A stretch of 64,000 nt of DNA from Arthrobacter subterraneus (lineage in GTDB: Bacteria > Actinomycetota > Actinomycetes > Actinomycetales > Micrococcaceae), in assembly GCF_900099735.1 (NCBI RefSeq), contig NZ_FNDT01000004.1, positions 62,001-126,000 on the forward strand, in the 5' to 3' direction. Positions 18,790 to 27,094 of this stretch are shown one piece after another. The notes beneath the pieces are model-generated. The model did not search any database. It saw only the letters and a program-made list of their open reading frames with translations, and had not been told where the DNA came from. Position 1 is the first letter of the stretch; each line of letters opens with the position of its first letter. The position numbers and the translations under genes are program-made.

Positions 18790-19932
18790 GTGATGCAAGC
18801 GAAGGACCGTTCCGCCTCCACCGGCAGCGGCCTCGGTGGAGCAGCCCGGCATGCCCTTAGGACGTTCACCCTTCTGCTTGTGCTTCTGCTTGTGGCGTCC
18901 ATCGGCCTGGTCATCGGCACAGGGTCTGACGAAGCCGAACCGAGTGCCACGGAGCTCGCCCTGGCAGAGGGATCCGCCGCCGCGCAGGCCCTCGCGGACA
19001 CAGCAGCGACCCTCGAAGAAGCGTCGGCATCCGCCGACGCCGGGCCTTATGGCGCTTTGTCGGAGATGCTCCATCTGCACGCTGCTGCCCTGCGTCCGCC
19101 CGGAGAGACCACTGCCGCCCCATCCCCGATCTTCTCGGCTGCCGAACCCACAGCACCCGCGTCCCCGGCCACGGCCGGCCCCCCGGCGCCGGCGGACTTC
19201 CTCGCCGACCTGGAGGATTCCTACACCGCTGCTTTCGAGGCAGCGACTATTGCGGACCCCGGTCCCGCGCGCGTCCTCGCCTCGGCGGCAACGGCCCAAT
19301 GGCTGTACAGCCGCACCCTCGCCCCTGCCGGGGATGCAGCAGTTCCTGCGATCCCCGTTCCGGAGGTCCGGTACGACGACGGCGCCCCCGATTGCGCGGC
19401 GGGCACCACCCTGGAACCTGCACCGGGTATGGACGGCGTCCGTACGGCAGTGCTGGCCGAACAGCGCGCGTCCTACGCATATGAGGTCGCTGCTGCCCGC
19501 GCAGCGGATCCCAGGCAGCTCCTGAAGCGGATGGCAGAGCACCGCGCCGCGGAGACCGGTGGCGCAGCCGTACTGGCATATCACTGCGTGGCGGAACCGT
19601 TGCCGGCGGCCGGGTATGAGCTGGCGGAGGAATTCGGTTCCGATCCGGACGGCGCCCTGCGGAAGCTTGAGGAGCAGCTCGTCGGCACCTACGCAGACCT
19701 GGTGGGTATGAGCGCTCCGGGGCCGGTTCGTGACTGGGCAATCCGGCAGCTGGCGGAAGCGGTGCACTACGTGTCCGGGTTGCCTGCCGCTGGGCCCGGG
19801 AGCGCTGCCTTCCCCGCCTTCCCCGGCATCGACCCGAGCGAGTATCCCCGGCTCATGGAGCCGGCGGCTAGTCTTGGCTCGTGGACGCACGCGATATCGA
19901 GCTCCCGCTCACCCTGGCCCGGAAGGTGCTGA
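18790..19932 (+). CDS. Membrane-anchored DUF4439 (ferritin-like) protein
   Basis: 380-aa protein with an N-terminal transmembrane or uncleaved signal anchor at about residues 24-43. A long Ala/Pro/Ser-rich linker follows. The C-terminal half (about 215-330) is helical with AVLAEQRASYAYEVAAAR and KRMAEHRAAE, as in the DUF4439 ferritin-like domain often found beside rimP in Actinobacteria. Its role is unknown. The start is GTG at 18790 or ATG at 18793. The 3' end overlaps the next gene by 52 bases. Confidence 0.72.
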   Translation: MMQAKDRSASTGSGLGGAARHALRTFTLLLVLLLVASIGLVIGTGSDEAEPSATELALAEGSAAAQALADTAATLEEASASADAGPYGALSEMLHLHAAALRPPGETTAAPSPIFSAAEPTAPASPATAGPPAPADFLADLEDSYTAAFEAATIADPGPARVLASAATAQWLYSRTLAPAGDAAVPAIPVPEVRYDDGAPDCAAGTTLEPAPGMDGVRTAVLAEQRASYAYEVAAARAADPRQLLKRMAEHRAAETGGAAVLAYHCVAEPLPAAGYELAEEFGSDPDGALRKLEEQLVGTYADLVGMSAPGPVRDWAIRQLAEAVHYVSGLPAAGPGSAAFPAFPGIDPSEYPRLMEPAASLGSWTHAISSSRSPWPGRC

Positions 19933-20885
19933 GCCTCCCGGGAGGCAGGGCCTGGCTGGACGGCTGGGCCGGCATCGCGAACCGCTACCTTGAAGAGTGG
20001 GACCTGGCTCTTGACCTCGAACCGGGAGCCGGACCATGGAGCGGGCACTGCGCCGTCGTCCTCCCTGTTGCCTGCGCGGACGGGCGGCCGGGCGCGCTGA
20101 AAATCACCGCGCCGCATCCTGAGGCAGCCCCCGAGCCGGATGCCCTGGCCCTGTGGGACGGCAACGGCGCCGTCGAACTCCTGAACAGCTCCCGGGAAGA
20201 CTTTGTGCTGCTGCTCGAACGGCTCGACGGCGACTCATCGCTGGCGGAGCTTCCGCTGGCCGAAACCACCGGTGTCTGGGGTGCGATTCTGCGCCGGTTG
20301 TCGATCACGCCAACCGGGTCGGCCGGGTCCGGGACGTTCTGGAGTTCGCTTCCGTCGGTTGCCGGGCAGGCCGAACAGTGGACCGACACGCTGCCGCTTG
20401 AGTGGGAAACCCTCGGCCGGCCCTTTGACCGCTGGTTGCTCGAATATGCGCTCGAGGTGTGCCAGGTGCACGGTGCGGTGGGCAGGCGCCGGAACGACGA
20501 CGTGCTGGTGCACTCGGACCTTCACTACCTGAACATCCTGCCGGTTCCTGAGCAGCCCCGCCGGTTCGTGGCGATCGATCCCAAGCCTGTCCTGGGGGAC
20601 GCCGAATTTGCGGTAGCCCCGATGCTCTGGAACCGGATCGGTGAACTCTCACCTGCGGACCCGGCCGCCCATCTGCGGGACCGCTGCACGGACCTGGCGT
20701 TGGCGGGCGGGCTGGATCCCATGCTTGCCCGGGACTGGTCGGTGGTCCGGGAAGTGGACAACGCGCTGGAATATCTGCGCGAGGGACTAACCGACGACGC
20801 CGCCAGATCGCTCTGGGTGGCCAGCAACCTCCTGCGCAAACCGCTGGCGGACCTTCCGCCGGCCGCCCGGCTGTCTGCGCCCTGA
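19881..20885 (+). CDS. APH(6)/hydroxyurea phosphotransferase-like kinase
   Basis: 334-aa kinase-fold protein of the aminoglycoside 6-phosphotransferase/hydroxyurea phosphotransferase family (PF04655). It has the possible ATP lysine K74 in ALKIT, the catalytic loop HSDLHYLNIL with H211, D213 and N218, and the metal-binding aspartate D233 in AIDPKPVLGD. Family members phosphorylate streptomycin-type antibiotics or hydroxyurea, but chromosomal copies in Actinobacteria are often of unknown role. It starts at GTG 19881 inside the end of the DUF4439 gene and is convergent with proS. Confidence 0.85.
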   Translation: MDARDIELPLTLARKVLSLPGGRAWLDGWAGIANRYLEEWDLALDLEPGAGPWSGHCAVVLPVACADGRPGALKITAPHPEAAPEPDALALWDGNGAVELLNSSREDFVLLLERLDGDSSLAELPLAETTGVWGAILRRLSITPTGSAGSGTFWSSLPSVAGQAEQWTDTLPLEWETLGRPFDRWLLEYALEVCQVHGAVGRRRNDDVLVHSDLHYLNILPVPEQPRRFVAIDPKPVLGDAEFAVAPMLWNRIGELSPADPAAHLRDRCTDLALAGGLDPMLARDWSVVREVDNALEYLREGLTDDAARSLWVASNLLRKPLADLPPAARLSAP

Positions 20886-20904
20886 ACCGGCGTCAGCAGC
20901 CGGT
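20886..20904. terminator. Weak bidirectional hairpin between the kinase gene and proS
   Basis: ACCGGC and GCCGGT arms (20886-20891 and 20899-20904) enclose a 7-base loop in the 24-base gap between convergent genes. The stem is only 6 bp with no T run, so this is a weak candidate. Confidence 0.35.
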
Positions 20905-20909
20905 GAACC

Positions 20910-22709
20910 TCAGGCGCTGACCAGGGCCTGCAGGTGGCCCGCGACGTCGTCCACAGGCACATTCTCGCTGGTGCCCGAAAGGCGGTCCTTGACCTCCACC
21001 ACCCCATCGGCGAGCCCGCGGCCGACCACGACGATGGTGGGCACACCGATCAGCTCAGCGTCGCCGAACTTGACCCCGGGCGAGACCTTCTGCCGGTCGT
21101 CATACAGGACGGTCAGTCCCCTGCCCTCCAGCTCACCCGCAAGCTGCTCTGCGGCCGCGAAGATTTCCTCGCCCTTGCCCGTCGCCACCAGGTGAATATC
21201 GGCGGGCGCAACATTGCGCGGCCAGAGGATTCCCTTGTCATCGCGGTTGGATTCCACCAGCGCGGCAACCGCGCGCGTGACGCCGACGCCGTAGGAGCCC
21301 ATGGTCACGGTGGTCAGTTTCCCGTTCTGGTCCAGCACCTTCAGGTGCAGGGCTTCGGCGTATTTGCGTCCGAGCTGGAAGATGTGGCCCATCTCGATTC
21401 CACGCCGGGTACGCAGCGGCCCGGAACCATCCGGTGCCTCATCCCCGGCACGCACCTCGACGGACTCGATCACGCCGTCCCAGGTGAAGTCGCGGCCCGC
21501 AACCAAGCCGAAGACGTGCTTGCCGCGGACGTTGGCCCCCGTCACCCAGGTGGTGCCGGGAACCACCCGCGGATCGACCAGGAAGGTCAATCGCGTTGAC
21601 CCCCTGGATCCCAGCACCGCCGTGTCGGCGCTCAGACCCGGCCCGATGTATCCCTTGACCAGTCCCGGGTGCTTCTTGAGGTCTTCATCGGTGGCCGCCT
21701 CCACCGACACCTCTCCGCTGACGGACAGGTGGCCGCCGATATTGGCCTCGATCCGCTTCAGGTCCACGTTCCGGTCGCCGGGTACACCGACCACTACGAG
21801 CTCGCGTTCCCCGGTGGGCAGGACGGCGACAAGTACAACGTTCTTGAGGGTGTCCGCAGCGGTCCACGCGCGGTCCGTGCGCGGCACGGCAACGTTCGCG
21901 TGGTCCACCAGCGTTTCGATGGTGGGGGTGTCCGGTGTGTCGCGGACCTCTGCGGCGGGTGCGTCGTCGTAATCCATGTGGGGAGGGACCACGGTGGTGA
22001 CCGCTTCCACATTGGCCGCGTATCCGCCGTCGGACACCACAAAGGTGTCCTCGCCGATCTCCGAAGGGTGCAGGAACTCCTCGCTCCGGGATCCCCCCAT
22101 GGCCCCTGCGGTGGCGGCAACGGGGATGACCTCGAGCCCCAGGCGGGAGAAGATGCGCAGGTACGCCTCGCGGTGCAGCTCGTAGCTGCGTTCAAGGCCG
22201 GCATCATCGATGTCGAAGGAGTAGGAGTCCTTCATGATGAACTCGCGGCCGCGCAGCAGGCCGGCGCGGGGACGGGCCTCATCGCGGTACTTGGTCTGGA
22301 TCTGGTACAGGCTGAGCGGAAGGTCCTTGTAGGAGTTGTAGAGGTCCTTGACCAACAGCGTGAACATTTCCTCGTGGGTCGGTGCGAGGAGATAGTCCGC
22401 TTCCTTCCGGTCCTTGAGACGGAAGATCCCTTCGCCGTACTCGGTCCAGCGGTTGGTGGCCTCGTAGGGTTCCTTGGGCAGGAGCGCAGGGAAATGGACC
22501 TCCTGCGCGCCGATTGCGTCCATCTCCTCGCGGATGATGGCCTCCACCCTGGCCAGGACCTTCAGGCCCAGCGGCAGCCAGCTGTAGATGCCCGGTGCGG
22601 CACGCCGGATGTAACCGGCACGCAGAAGCAGGCGGTGGCTGGCCACCTCAGCTTCGGCGGGATCTTCGCGCAGCGTGCGCAGGAAAAGAGTGGAGAGTCG
22701 AAGGACCAC
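20910..22709 (-). CDS. proS: Prolyl-tRNA synthetase (ProRS, bacterial type)
   Basis: Class II synthetase charging tRNA-Pro; 599 aa with the bacterial editing insertion in the middle (about residues 220-400). Motif 2 lies in [19 protein letters not shown] and motif 3 in the C-terminal catalytic part [16 protein letters not shown]. The anticodon-binding domain closes the protein. The frame continues upstream to 22775, but I choose GTG at 22709 because homologues begin [16 protein letters not shown]. The ribosome site is weak (GGA about nine bases upstream). Confidence 0.96.
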   Translation of the reverse strand: MVLRLSTLFLRTLREDPAEAEVASHRLLLRAGYIRRAAPGIYSWLPLGLKVLARVEAIIREEMDAIGAQEVHFPALLPKEPYEATNRWTEYGEGIFRLKDRKEADYLLAPTHEEMFTLLVKDLYNSYKDLPLSLYQIQTKYRDEARPRAGLLRGREFIMKDSYSFDIDDAGLERSYELHREAYLRIFSRLGLEVIPVAATAGAMGGSRSEEFLHPSEIGEDTFVVSDGGYAANVEAVTTVVPPHMDYDDAPAAEVRDTPDTPTIETLVDHANVAVPRTDRAWTAADTLKNVVLVAVLPTGERELVVVGVPGDRNVDLKRIEANIGGHLSVSGEVSVEAATDEDLKKHPGLVKGYIGPGLSADTAVLGSRGSTRLTFLVDPRVVPGTTWVTGANVRGKHVFGLVAGRDFTWDGVIESVEVRAGDEAPDGSGPLRTRRGIEMGHIFQLGRKYAEALHLKVLDQNGKLTTVTMGSYGVGVTRAVAALVESNRDDKGILWPRNVAPADIHLVATGKGEEIFAAAEQLAGELEGRGLTVLYDDRQKVSPGVKFGDAELIGVPTIVVVGRGLADGVVEVKDRLSGTSENVPVDDVAGHLQALVSA

Positions 22710-22819
22710 GCTTGGAATCCGTTTCTTTGGCACTTTCTGCCGCGGATCACAGGTGCTCGGCGGCAGCAACAACACCTACCAATCTAACCGGTCCGGCGGG
22801 CCGGCCGTGACACTCCCGT

Positions 22820-23620
22820 TCAGAGAACGCTGAGCTCCGCCACCACCAGGTCGGCCAGGCGCGCGGCCCGGGCGATATCGGCCTCGCGGTCGGTGGAAGC
22901 TCCCACCAACACGTCGAGGACGGTGCTGCCGACAACCGCGCGGACCGTGACCGATTCCTGGATGGTCCCGGGAACCTGTGCGGTGGTGCGCAGGGCAAGG
23001 TCAGCGTCCGCAGCGGTGTCCACCGCAATTTCGGACACGGTGGTGGTGATCTCCTGGCCCGAGACCACGATGGTGTACTCGGTGCACACGTCGAGCTGGG
23101 CCCGGATGGCTTCCACTTCCGCCCGTGCCGCCTCCTCCGAGGGGAGGCTGGCCACGGTGATGCTGTCCGGTTGCAGGGACGATTCGCCGGCGAAGGTCAT
23201 GGCGGCACCGGTGGCCTCGGCGGCGCGGTCTTCCGGCGCGGCTTCGGCGTAGACGTCGCATTCCACGGGCGTCACGTCGATCTCCTCCGCGGAGCGGGCC
23301 TTCTCCTGGGCGGCGCGGAACTCGGCGTCGGGAATCACCTGTGCGTTCAGCGCCTCGGCCTCATTGACCGATTCCAGCACCGACCGCAGCTGCTCGGTGG
23401 TCAGCTGGGGTCCAGTCCCCTCGGAAGGCCCGGGCGTCGCTGGAGCCGAGGGGGCTGCCGACTCGCTGACCGGAGCCCGCCCCGGAAGGTCATCAGCGGT
23501 CGGTCCGCCGGTGCAGCCTGTTACCACCAGGAGAGCGGCAAGCGCGCACACAAAGGACGCAATACTTCTGCCGGCCGGATTCCCGGAACGGCTGATGGTG
23601 GGGAGGTCCGGAGGTGTCAA
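22820..23620 (-). CDS. Secreted lipoprotein of unknown function
   Basis: 266-aa protein with an N-terminal lipoprotein signal: hydrophobic SFVCALAALLVVTGC with the lipobox cysteine at C36, followed by a Ser/Pro/Ala-rich linker and a folded domain resembling a sensor-like alpha/beta domain. No known family is recognised. The start is TTG at 23620, which overlaps the TGA of the upstream acetyltransferase gene as TTGA. No clear Shine-Dalgarno is visible, so an internal start is possible. Confidence 0.7.
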   Translation of the reverse strand: MTPPDLPTISRSGNPAGRSIASFVCALAALLVVTGCTGGPTADDLPGRAPVSESAAPSAPATPGPSEGTGPQLTTEQLRSVLESVNEAEALNAQVIPDAEFRAAQEKARSAEEIDVTPVECDVYAEAAPEDRAAEATGAAMTFAGESSLQPDSITVASLPSEEAARAEVEAIRAQLDVCTEYTIVVSGQEITTTVSEIAVDTAADADLALRTTAQVPGTIQESVTVRAVVGSTVLDVLVGASTDREADIARAARLADLVVAELSVL

Positions 23621-24510
23621 AAGAGCACTGTCGCAAACTCGCCTGCCCTGACAAAACCGACGGTCCGGTACAGAGCCAGGGCGCGCGTATTGAAGGAGTT
23701 GACGTAGAGGCTCGCGACGGGAGCAATTTTGAGGGCCTCGTTCACTACCGCTGACATGTAGCCGGCGGCAAGGCCCTGCCCCCGGTAGTCCGGGTTGACC
23801 CAGACACCCTGGATCTGTGCGGTGCTGGCCGAAACGGTGCCGAGTTCCGCCTTGAAAATCACCCGGCCGTCGCCGTCGAAATCCACCAGGGAGTGCCGCC
23901 GGCGGATCAGGCTTGCTACGCGCCGCCGGTAGTGTTCCCCGCCGCCCGCATACGGCGAGTACCCGACTTCTTCCTCGAACATCGCCGCACAGGCGGGCAG
24001 GATCTGCTCCAGCTCGTGCGGTTCGGTGTGCCTGAGGGTAGCGGCCGGAGGGACCGGAGAGGCCTGGCGGATTTCCAGGAGGGGCTGTTCGGCGCGGACG
24101 TCAAACGGTTCGGGGCTGAAGGTCCTCAGGGTGGACCAGAGGCCCAGCACGCTCGTGGCCGGTCCGAAGATGGAGGAGAACCGGCGTCCGCTCTCTCCGA
24201 GGAGCGCTCCGAGCGCCGCGGCGTCGTCCCCGGTCATGCCGATCGGGACGAGGTTGACGCCGGTCCAGCACGCGGAGGCCATCCGTGAGTCATGGAAGGC
24301 GCCGATCACCTCGCCGCCGGAGGACGACGGCGCGGCGGTACCGGAAGCTTCGAGGTGCGCGGCCATGAAGACATTGGCCGTGCTGTCCGAGTTCACCAGG
24401 TCCCAGAGTTGGGAGGTGTCTTTCCCGCCGAGGGTTCGAAACTCGACTCCGCCCGCGGACTGCCTAGCGGACGGTAACCACGGGGCTACCCGAGCCAGCA
24501 GTTTCGCCAT
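23617..24510 (-). CDS. GNAT-family N-acetyltransferase with DUF4081-like N-terminus
   Basis: A two-part protein of about 297 aa. The N-terminal half resembles DUF4081, and the C-terminal half is a GNAT domain with the acetyl-CoA motif [21 protein letters not shown], followed by a motif B region [25 protein letters not shown]. Its acceptor is unknown. The start is uncertain: ATG 24510 and TTG 24534 are both in frame, and each lies inside the 3' end of ispG, so the genes overlap by tens of bases. The stop overlaps the lipoprotein start. Confidence 0.8.
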   Translation of the reverse strand: MAKLLARVAPWLPSARQSAGGVEFRTLGGKDTSQLWDLVNSDSTANVFMAAHLEASGTAAPSSSGGEVIGAFHDSRMASACWTGVNLVPIGMTGDDAAALGALLGESGRRFSSIFGPATSVLGLWSTLRTFSPEPFDVRAEQPLLEIRQASPVPPAATLRHTEPHELEQILPACAAMFEEEVGYSPYAGGGEHYRRRVASLIRRRHSLVDFDGDGRVIFKAELGTVSASTAQIQGVWVNPDYRGQGLAAGYMSAVVNEALKIAPVASLYVNSFNTRALALYRTVGFVRAGEFATVLF

Positions 24511-25630
24511 CGGCTTCGCCCATCTCTTCGGCAATCCTCATTGCTTCCTCAATGAGTGTCTCAACAATCTGGTCTTCAGGAACAGTCTTGATGACTTCTC
24601 CCTTGACGAAGATCTGGCCCTTTCCGTTGCCGGAGGCCACCCCGAGGTCCGCTTCGCGAGCCTCTCCCGGACCGTTCACCACGCAGCCCATGACGGCGAC
24701 CCGCAGTGGAACTTCCATCCCCTCCAGGCCTGCGGTCACCTGATCCGCGAGCGTATACACATCCACCTGAGCGCGGCCGCACGAGGGGCAGGAGACGATC
24801 TCGAGTTTGCGGGGGCGGAGGTTGAGCGACTGCAGGATCTGGTTGCCGACCTTGATTTCTTCAACCGGAGGGGCTGAGAGTGACACGCGAATGGTGTCGC
24901 CGATCCCCTTGGACAGGAGCGCGCCGAAGGCCGTGGCCGACTTGATGGTGCCCTGGAAGGCGGGCCCGGCCTCAGTGACGCCAAGGTGCAGGGGCCAGTC
25001 GCCGCGTTCGGCGAGCAGTTCATAGGCACGCACCATGATCACCGGGTCATTGTGCTTGACCGAGATCTTGAAGTCATGGAAATCGTGCTCCTCGAAGAGG
25101 GACGCTTCCCAGACAGCTGACTCCACGAGCGCCTCGGGCGTTGCCTTGCCGTACTTTTCCATCAGGCGCGGGTCGAGGGAGCCTGCGTTGACGCCGATTC
25201 TGATGGATGTTCCGGCGGCCTTGGCAGCGGCGGCGATTTCCTTCACCTGGTCATCGAACTTCCGGATGTTCCCAGGGTTGACGCGGACTGCAGCGCAACC
25301 GGCGTCGATCGCCGCGAAAACATACTTGGGCTGGAAGTGGATGTCCGCGATCACCGGGATCTGCGACTTCCGCGCAATGATGGGCAGCGCTTCGGCGTCG
25401 TCGGCCGACGGGCAGGCCACCCGGACAATGTCGCAACCGGAGGCTGTCAGCTCAGCAATCTGCTGCAGGGTGGCGTTGATGTCCGTGGTGGGCGTTGTGG
25501 TCATGGACTGCACGCTGATCGGCGAGTCCGAGCCCACGCCCACGGACCCGACCTTGATCTGGCGGGTCTTCCGCCGTGGCGCCAGGGTGGGCGGCGGGGC
25601 GGCGGGCATTCCGAGGTTGACCGAGGTCAA
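24464..25630 (-). CDS. ispG: 4-hydroxy-3-methylbut-2-enyl-diphosphate synthase IspG (GcpE)
   Basis: Iron-sulfur enzyme of the MEP isoprenoid pathway; reduces MEcPP to HMBPP. The 388-aa protein has the [4Fe-4S] ligands C281 and C284 in CPSCGR, C316 in CVVNGPGE, and E323. The TIM-barrel N-terminus carries [10 protein letters not shown] (40-48). dxr, another MEP gene, lies about 3.9 kb away on the same strand. Cytoplasmic, flavodoxin- or ferredoxin-linked in other bacteria. Confidence 0.97.
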   Translation of the reverse strand: MTSVNLGMPAAPPPTLAPRRKTRQIKVGSVGVGSDSPISVQSMTTTPTTDINATLQQIAELTASGCDIVRVACPSADDAEALPIIARKSQIPVIADIHFQPKYVFAAIDAGCAAVRVNPGNIRKFDDQVKEIAAAAKAAGTSIRIGVNAGSLDPRLMEKYGKATPEALVESAVWEASLFEEHDFHDFKISVKHNDPVIMVRAYELLAERGDWPLHLGVTEAGPAFQGTIKSATAFGALLSKGIGDTIRVSLSAPPVEEIKVGNQILQSLNLRPRKLEIVSCPSCGRAQVDVYTLADQVTAGLEGMEVPLRVAVMGCVVNGPGEAREADLGVASGNGKGQIFVKGEVIKTVPEDQIVETLIEEAMRIAEEMGEADGETAGSGSPVVTVR

Positions 25631-25696
25631 GGCTTCCTCCAGGGATAGATTCGTGGCCGGGCGGCACGGTGGGAATTGCTGGTTGCCGCGGTGCGG

Positions 25697-25993
25697 CTAG
25701 CGGTCCGCATGCTCGGCGAGAACCCCGATGACAGGGTTCCACTGCGTTGTCTTGACTGCTGAAATGACTCCTGCGGCAGCGAACGGGTCCTGCTTCAGGA
25801 GATCGTTCAATTCAGCTTCATTGTCCGCGACAAAGAGCAGCAGCGCTCCTGCATTGTCTACGAAGGGGCCGGAAGCGAGAACGTTTCCCCGGCTGACGAG
25901 CTCGTTCAACCATTCCCGATGTGCTGGGCGGTGCTCATCCCGATCGGCTGCGGATTCGGCACCGTAAACATACTCGACTGCGAAAACACTCAT
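25697..25993 (-). CDS. YciI-family protein
   Basis: 98-aa single-domain protein of the YciI/EthD-like fold: N-terminal FAVEYVYG, then RPAHREWLNELVSRGNVLASGPF with the conserved His and Gly-Pro, and a C-terminal DPFAAAGVISAVKTTQWNPVIG. Some family members act as small dehalogenases or hydrolases, but most have no known role. It lies just upstream of ispG. The ATG at 25993 has no Shine-Dalgarno and is preceded by a -10 at 6 nt, so it is probably leaderless. Confidence 0.88.
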   Translation of the reverse strand: MSVFAVEYVYGAESAADRDEHRPAHREWLNELVSRGNVLASGPFVDNAGALLLFVADNEAELNDLLKQDPFAAAGVISAVKTTQWNPVIGVLAEHADR

Positions 25994-25999
25994 ATATCC

Positions 26000-26005
26000 A
26001 CCCTA
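26000..26005 (-). promoter_or_regulatory. -10 element of the YciI gene, leaderless
   Basis: TAGGGT on the minus strand ends exactly 6 nt before the ATG at 25993. No Shine-Dalgarno site exists. The same spacing recurs at moaA, the aminotransferase, the SatD-like gene, the sensor kinase and the response regulator. Confidence 0.5.
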
Positions 26006-26010
26006 CGTGA

Positions 26011-26421
26011 TCAGAGCAGGTAAACGGCTGTGAGGCCCGCTACCGCGCAGGCCCACAGGAGGGACGTCAGGGTACCGATGATGAACCGTTCGGCGGCGGC
26101 GGGTGTTTCCTTCAATTCGGCGTAGCGTCCCAGACCCTTGATGGCGACAACGTAGGCGATGGCCACGGGCTCGTTCAGGAGAATCGCTAGCGCAACCGCC
26201 GTCCGTTCGAGGATGCCGATGACGAGGCCGCCTCGGAGCACCCCCGGAGTATCCGGTGCCGCCTCATCGAGTGCCGCCCCCGTCTCCGGAGCCGCCTCAT
26301 CATCGACGGCGAGGGCCTTCTGCTCATCCACCGCACGTGCCAGGCGAAGCACGGCCAGCGTGATGGGTGAGCCGAGGGCGCCTGCCACGACGAGCGCCAG
26401 GGCTCCCCAAAGAATCTCCAT
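26011..26421 (-). CDS. Small membrane protein paired with the SatD-like regulator
   Basis: 136-aa membrane protein. Hydrophobic segments lie at about residues 5-27, 64-84 and 114-135, with an Asp/Glu/Ala-rich loop between the first and second (around 35-60). The C-terminal half (ERTAVALAILLNEPVAIAYVVAIKGLGRYAELKE followed by ERFIIGTLTSLLWA) resembles the end of DUF3307 membrane proteins, which often accompany SatD; this is from memory. The ATG at 26421 shares one base with the upstream stop (TGATG), so the pair is translationally coupled. Function unknown. Confidence 0.7.
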   Translation of the reverse strand: MEILWGALALVVAGALGSPITLAVLRLARAVDEQKALAVDDEAAPETGAALDEAAPDTPGVLRGGLVIGILERTAVALAILLNEPVAIAYVVAIKGLGRYAELKETPAAAERFIIGTLTSLLWACAVAGLTAVYLL

Positions 26422-27029
26422 CAGCGTGTATCCCCGTCTTCCACCTGGTCTGCCAAGTGCAACAATACGTGGGCTGCCGGCCGGGCGGCCCATTCCTCGA
26501 TCCAGGCGGCACGGAAAACGGCCTTGCTCACCGCCTGCGGGCTGATGTCCAGCGCACGGGCCACCGCGGACTGACTCCCCCGCTGGTGCGGCTCAAGGAG
26601 ATCGAGGATGCGCCACTCCGCCTCCGACCGGTTCATGACAAAGCGTCCGATGAGCGACAGCACCCCTTCCGCCTCAGCAGCGCCGGATGGACCTTCCACG
26701 GCCAGCGGCGCGCGGTCACCGGTTTTCTTGGCGCGCTCGACGGCGGCGCGCGCCGCCACGAATGCACTCCCCCTTCCCTCGCGCGGCGTTGCGGGAAGTG
26801 GAAGCTCGACCGTTCCGATCCCGATGCCCACGTACCAGCCCCCGCCGCGCAGGCACCGCAGCGCTGCATCGACAACCTCTTCCGGCGACGCCAGCACGCC
26901 CTGTAGCTCGTCACCCACCGAGCGCTCAAAGGGAACTGCTGCGGGCACATCAGCCAGCTGCGCGAGCAGTTCCGGAACGCGGTCAGGCTCATGGGTGCTG
27001 TTCCGCTGGTCCACTGTCAGGACGTACAT
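26421..27029 (-). CDS. SatD-like protein fused to a C-terminal helix-turn-helix
   Basis: 202-aa predicted regulator. The N-terminal domain has D7 (MYVLTVDQRNS), GDELQG with D40 and E41, and VGIGIG at 67-72. This spacing is that of the SatD family and recalls the metal-binding palm of nucleotide cyclases; the latter is inference. The C-terminal part has a helix-turn-helix at about 152-176 (SQSAVARALDISPQAVSKAVF). The ATG at 27029 is 6 nt after a -10 and lies in an operator-rich promoter, so it is probably autoregulated. Cyclase activity is not shown. Its stop overlaps the membrane-protein start. Confidence 0.72.
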   Translation of the reverse strand: MYVLTVDQRNSTHEPDRVPELLAQLADVPAAVPFERSVGDELQGVLASPEEVVDAALRCLRGGGWYVGIGIGTVELPLPATPREGRGSAFVAARAAVERAKKTGDRAPLAVEGPSGAAEAEGVLSLIGRFVMNRSEAEWRILDLLEPHQRGSQSAVARALDISPQAVSKAVFRAAWIEEWAARPAAHVLLHLADQVEDGDTR

Positions 27030-27032
27030 GTT

Positions 27033-27094
27033 TCAACCTTAGAAGGTTGATTTACAAAGTTCAACCGTTTCTGGCTGAATTATGAAAGTCAACC
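27033..27094 (-). promoter_or_regulatory. Operator-rich promoter of the SatD-like gene
   Basis: Four copies of TCAACC/GGTTGA lie at 27033-27038, 27045-27050 (inverted), 27061-27066 and 27089-27094. The first two form the perfect palindrome CAACCTT-AG-AAGGTTG (27034-27049). On the minus strand TTGAAC, a 17-base spacer and TAAGGT form a promoter whose -10 lies in the palindrome and ends 6 nt before the ATG. Binding there would block transcription; the SatD-HTH protein is the obvious candidate. Confidence 0.65.

Noticed and set aside
18460-19890. 476-codon minus-strand frame opposite the DUF4439 gene
   Set aside because: Opposes a gene with a membrane anchor and a recognisable domain; no family resemblance.
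21669-22787. 372-codon plus-strand frame opposite proS
   Set aside because: Antisense to a full-length synthetase.
22780-22815. CCGGC-GG-GCCGG as a terminator before proS
   Set aside because: Two-base loop is not sterically possible; only a GC-rich stretch.
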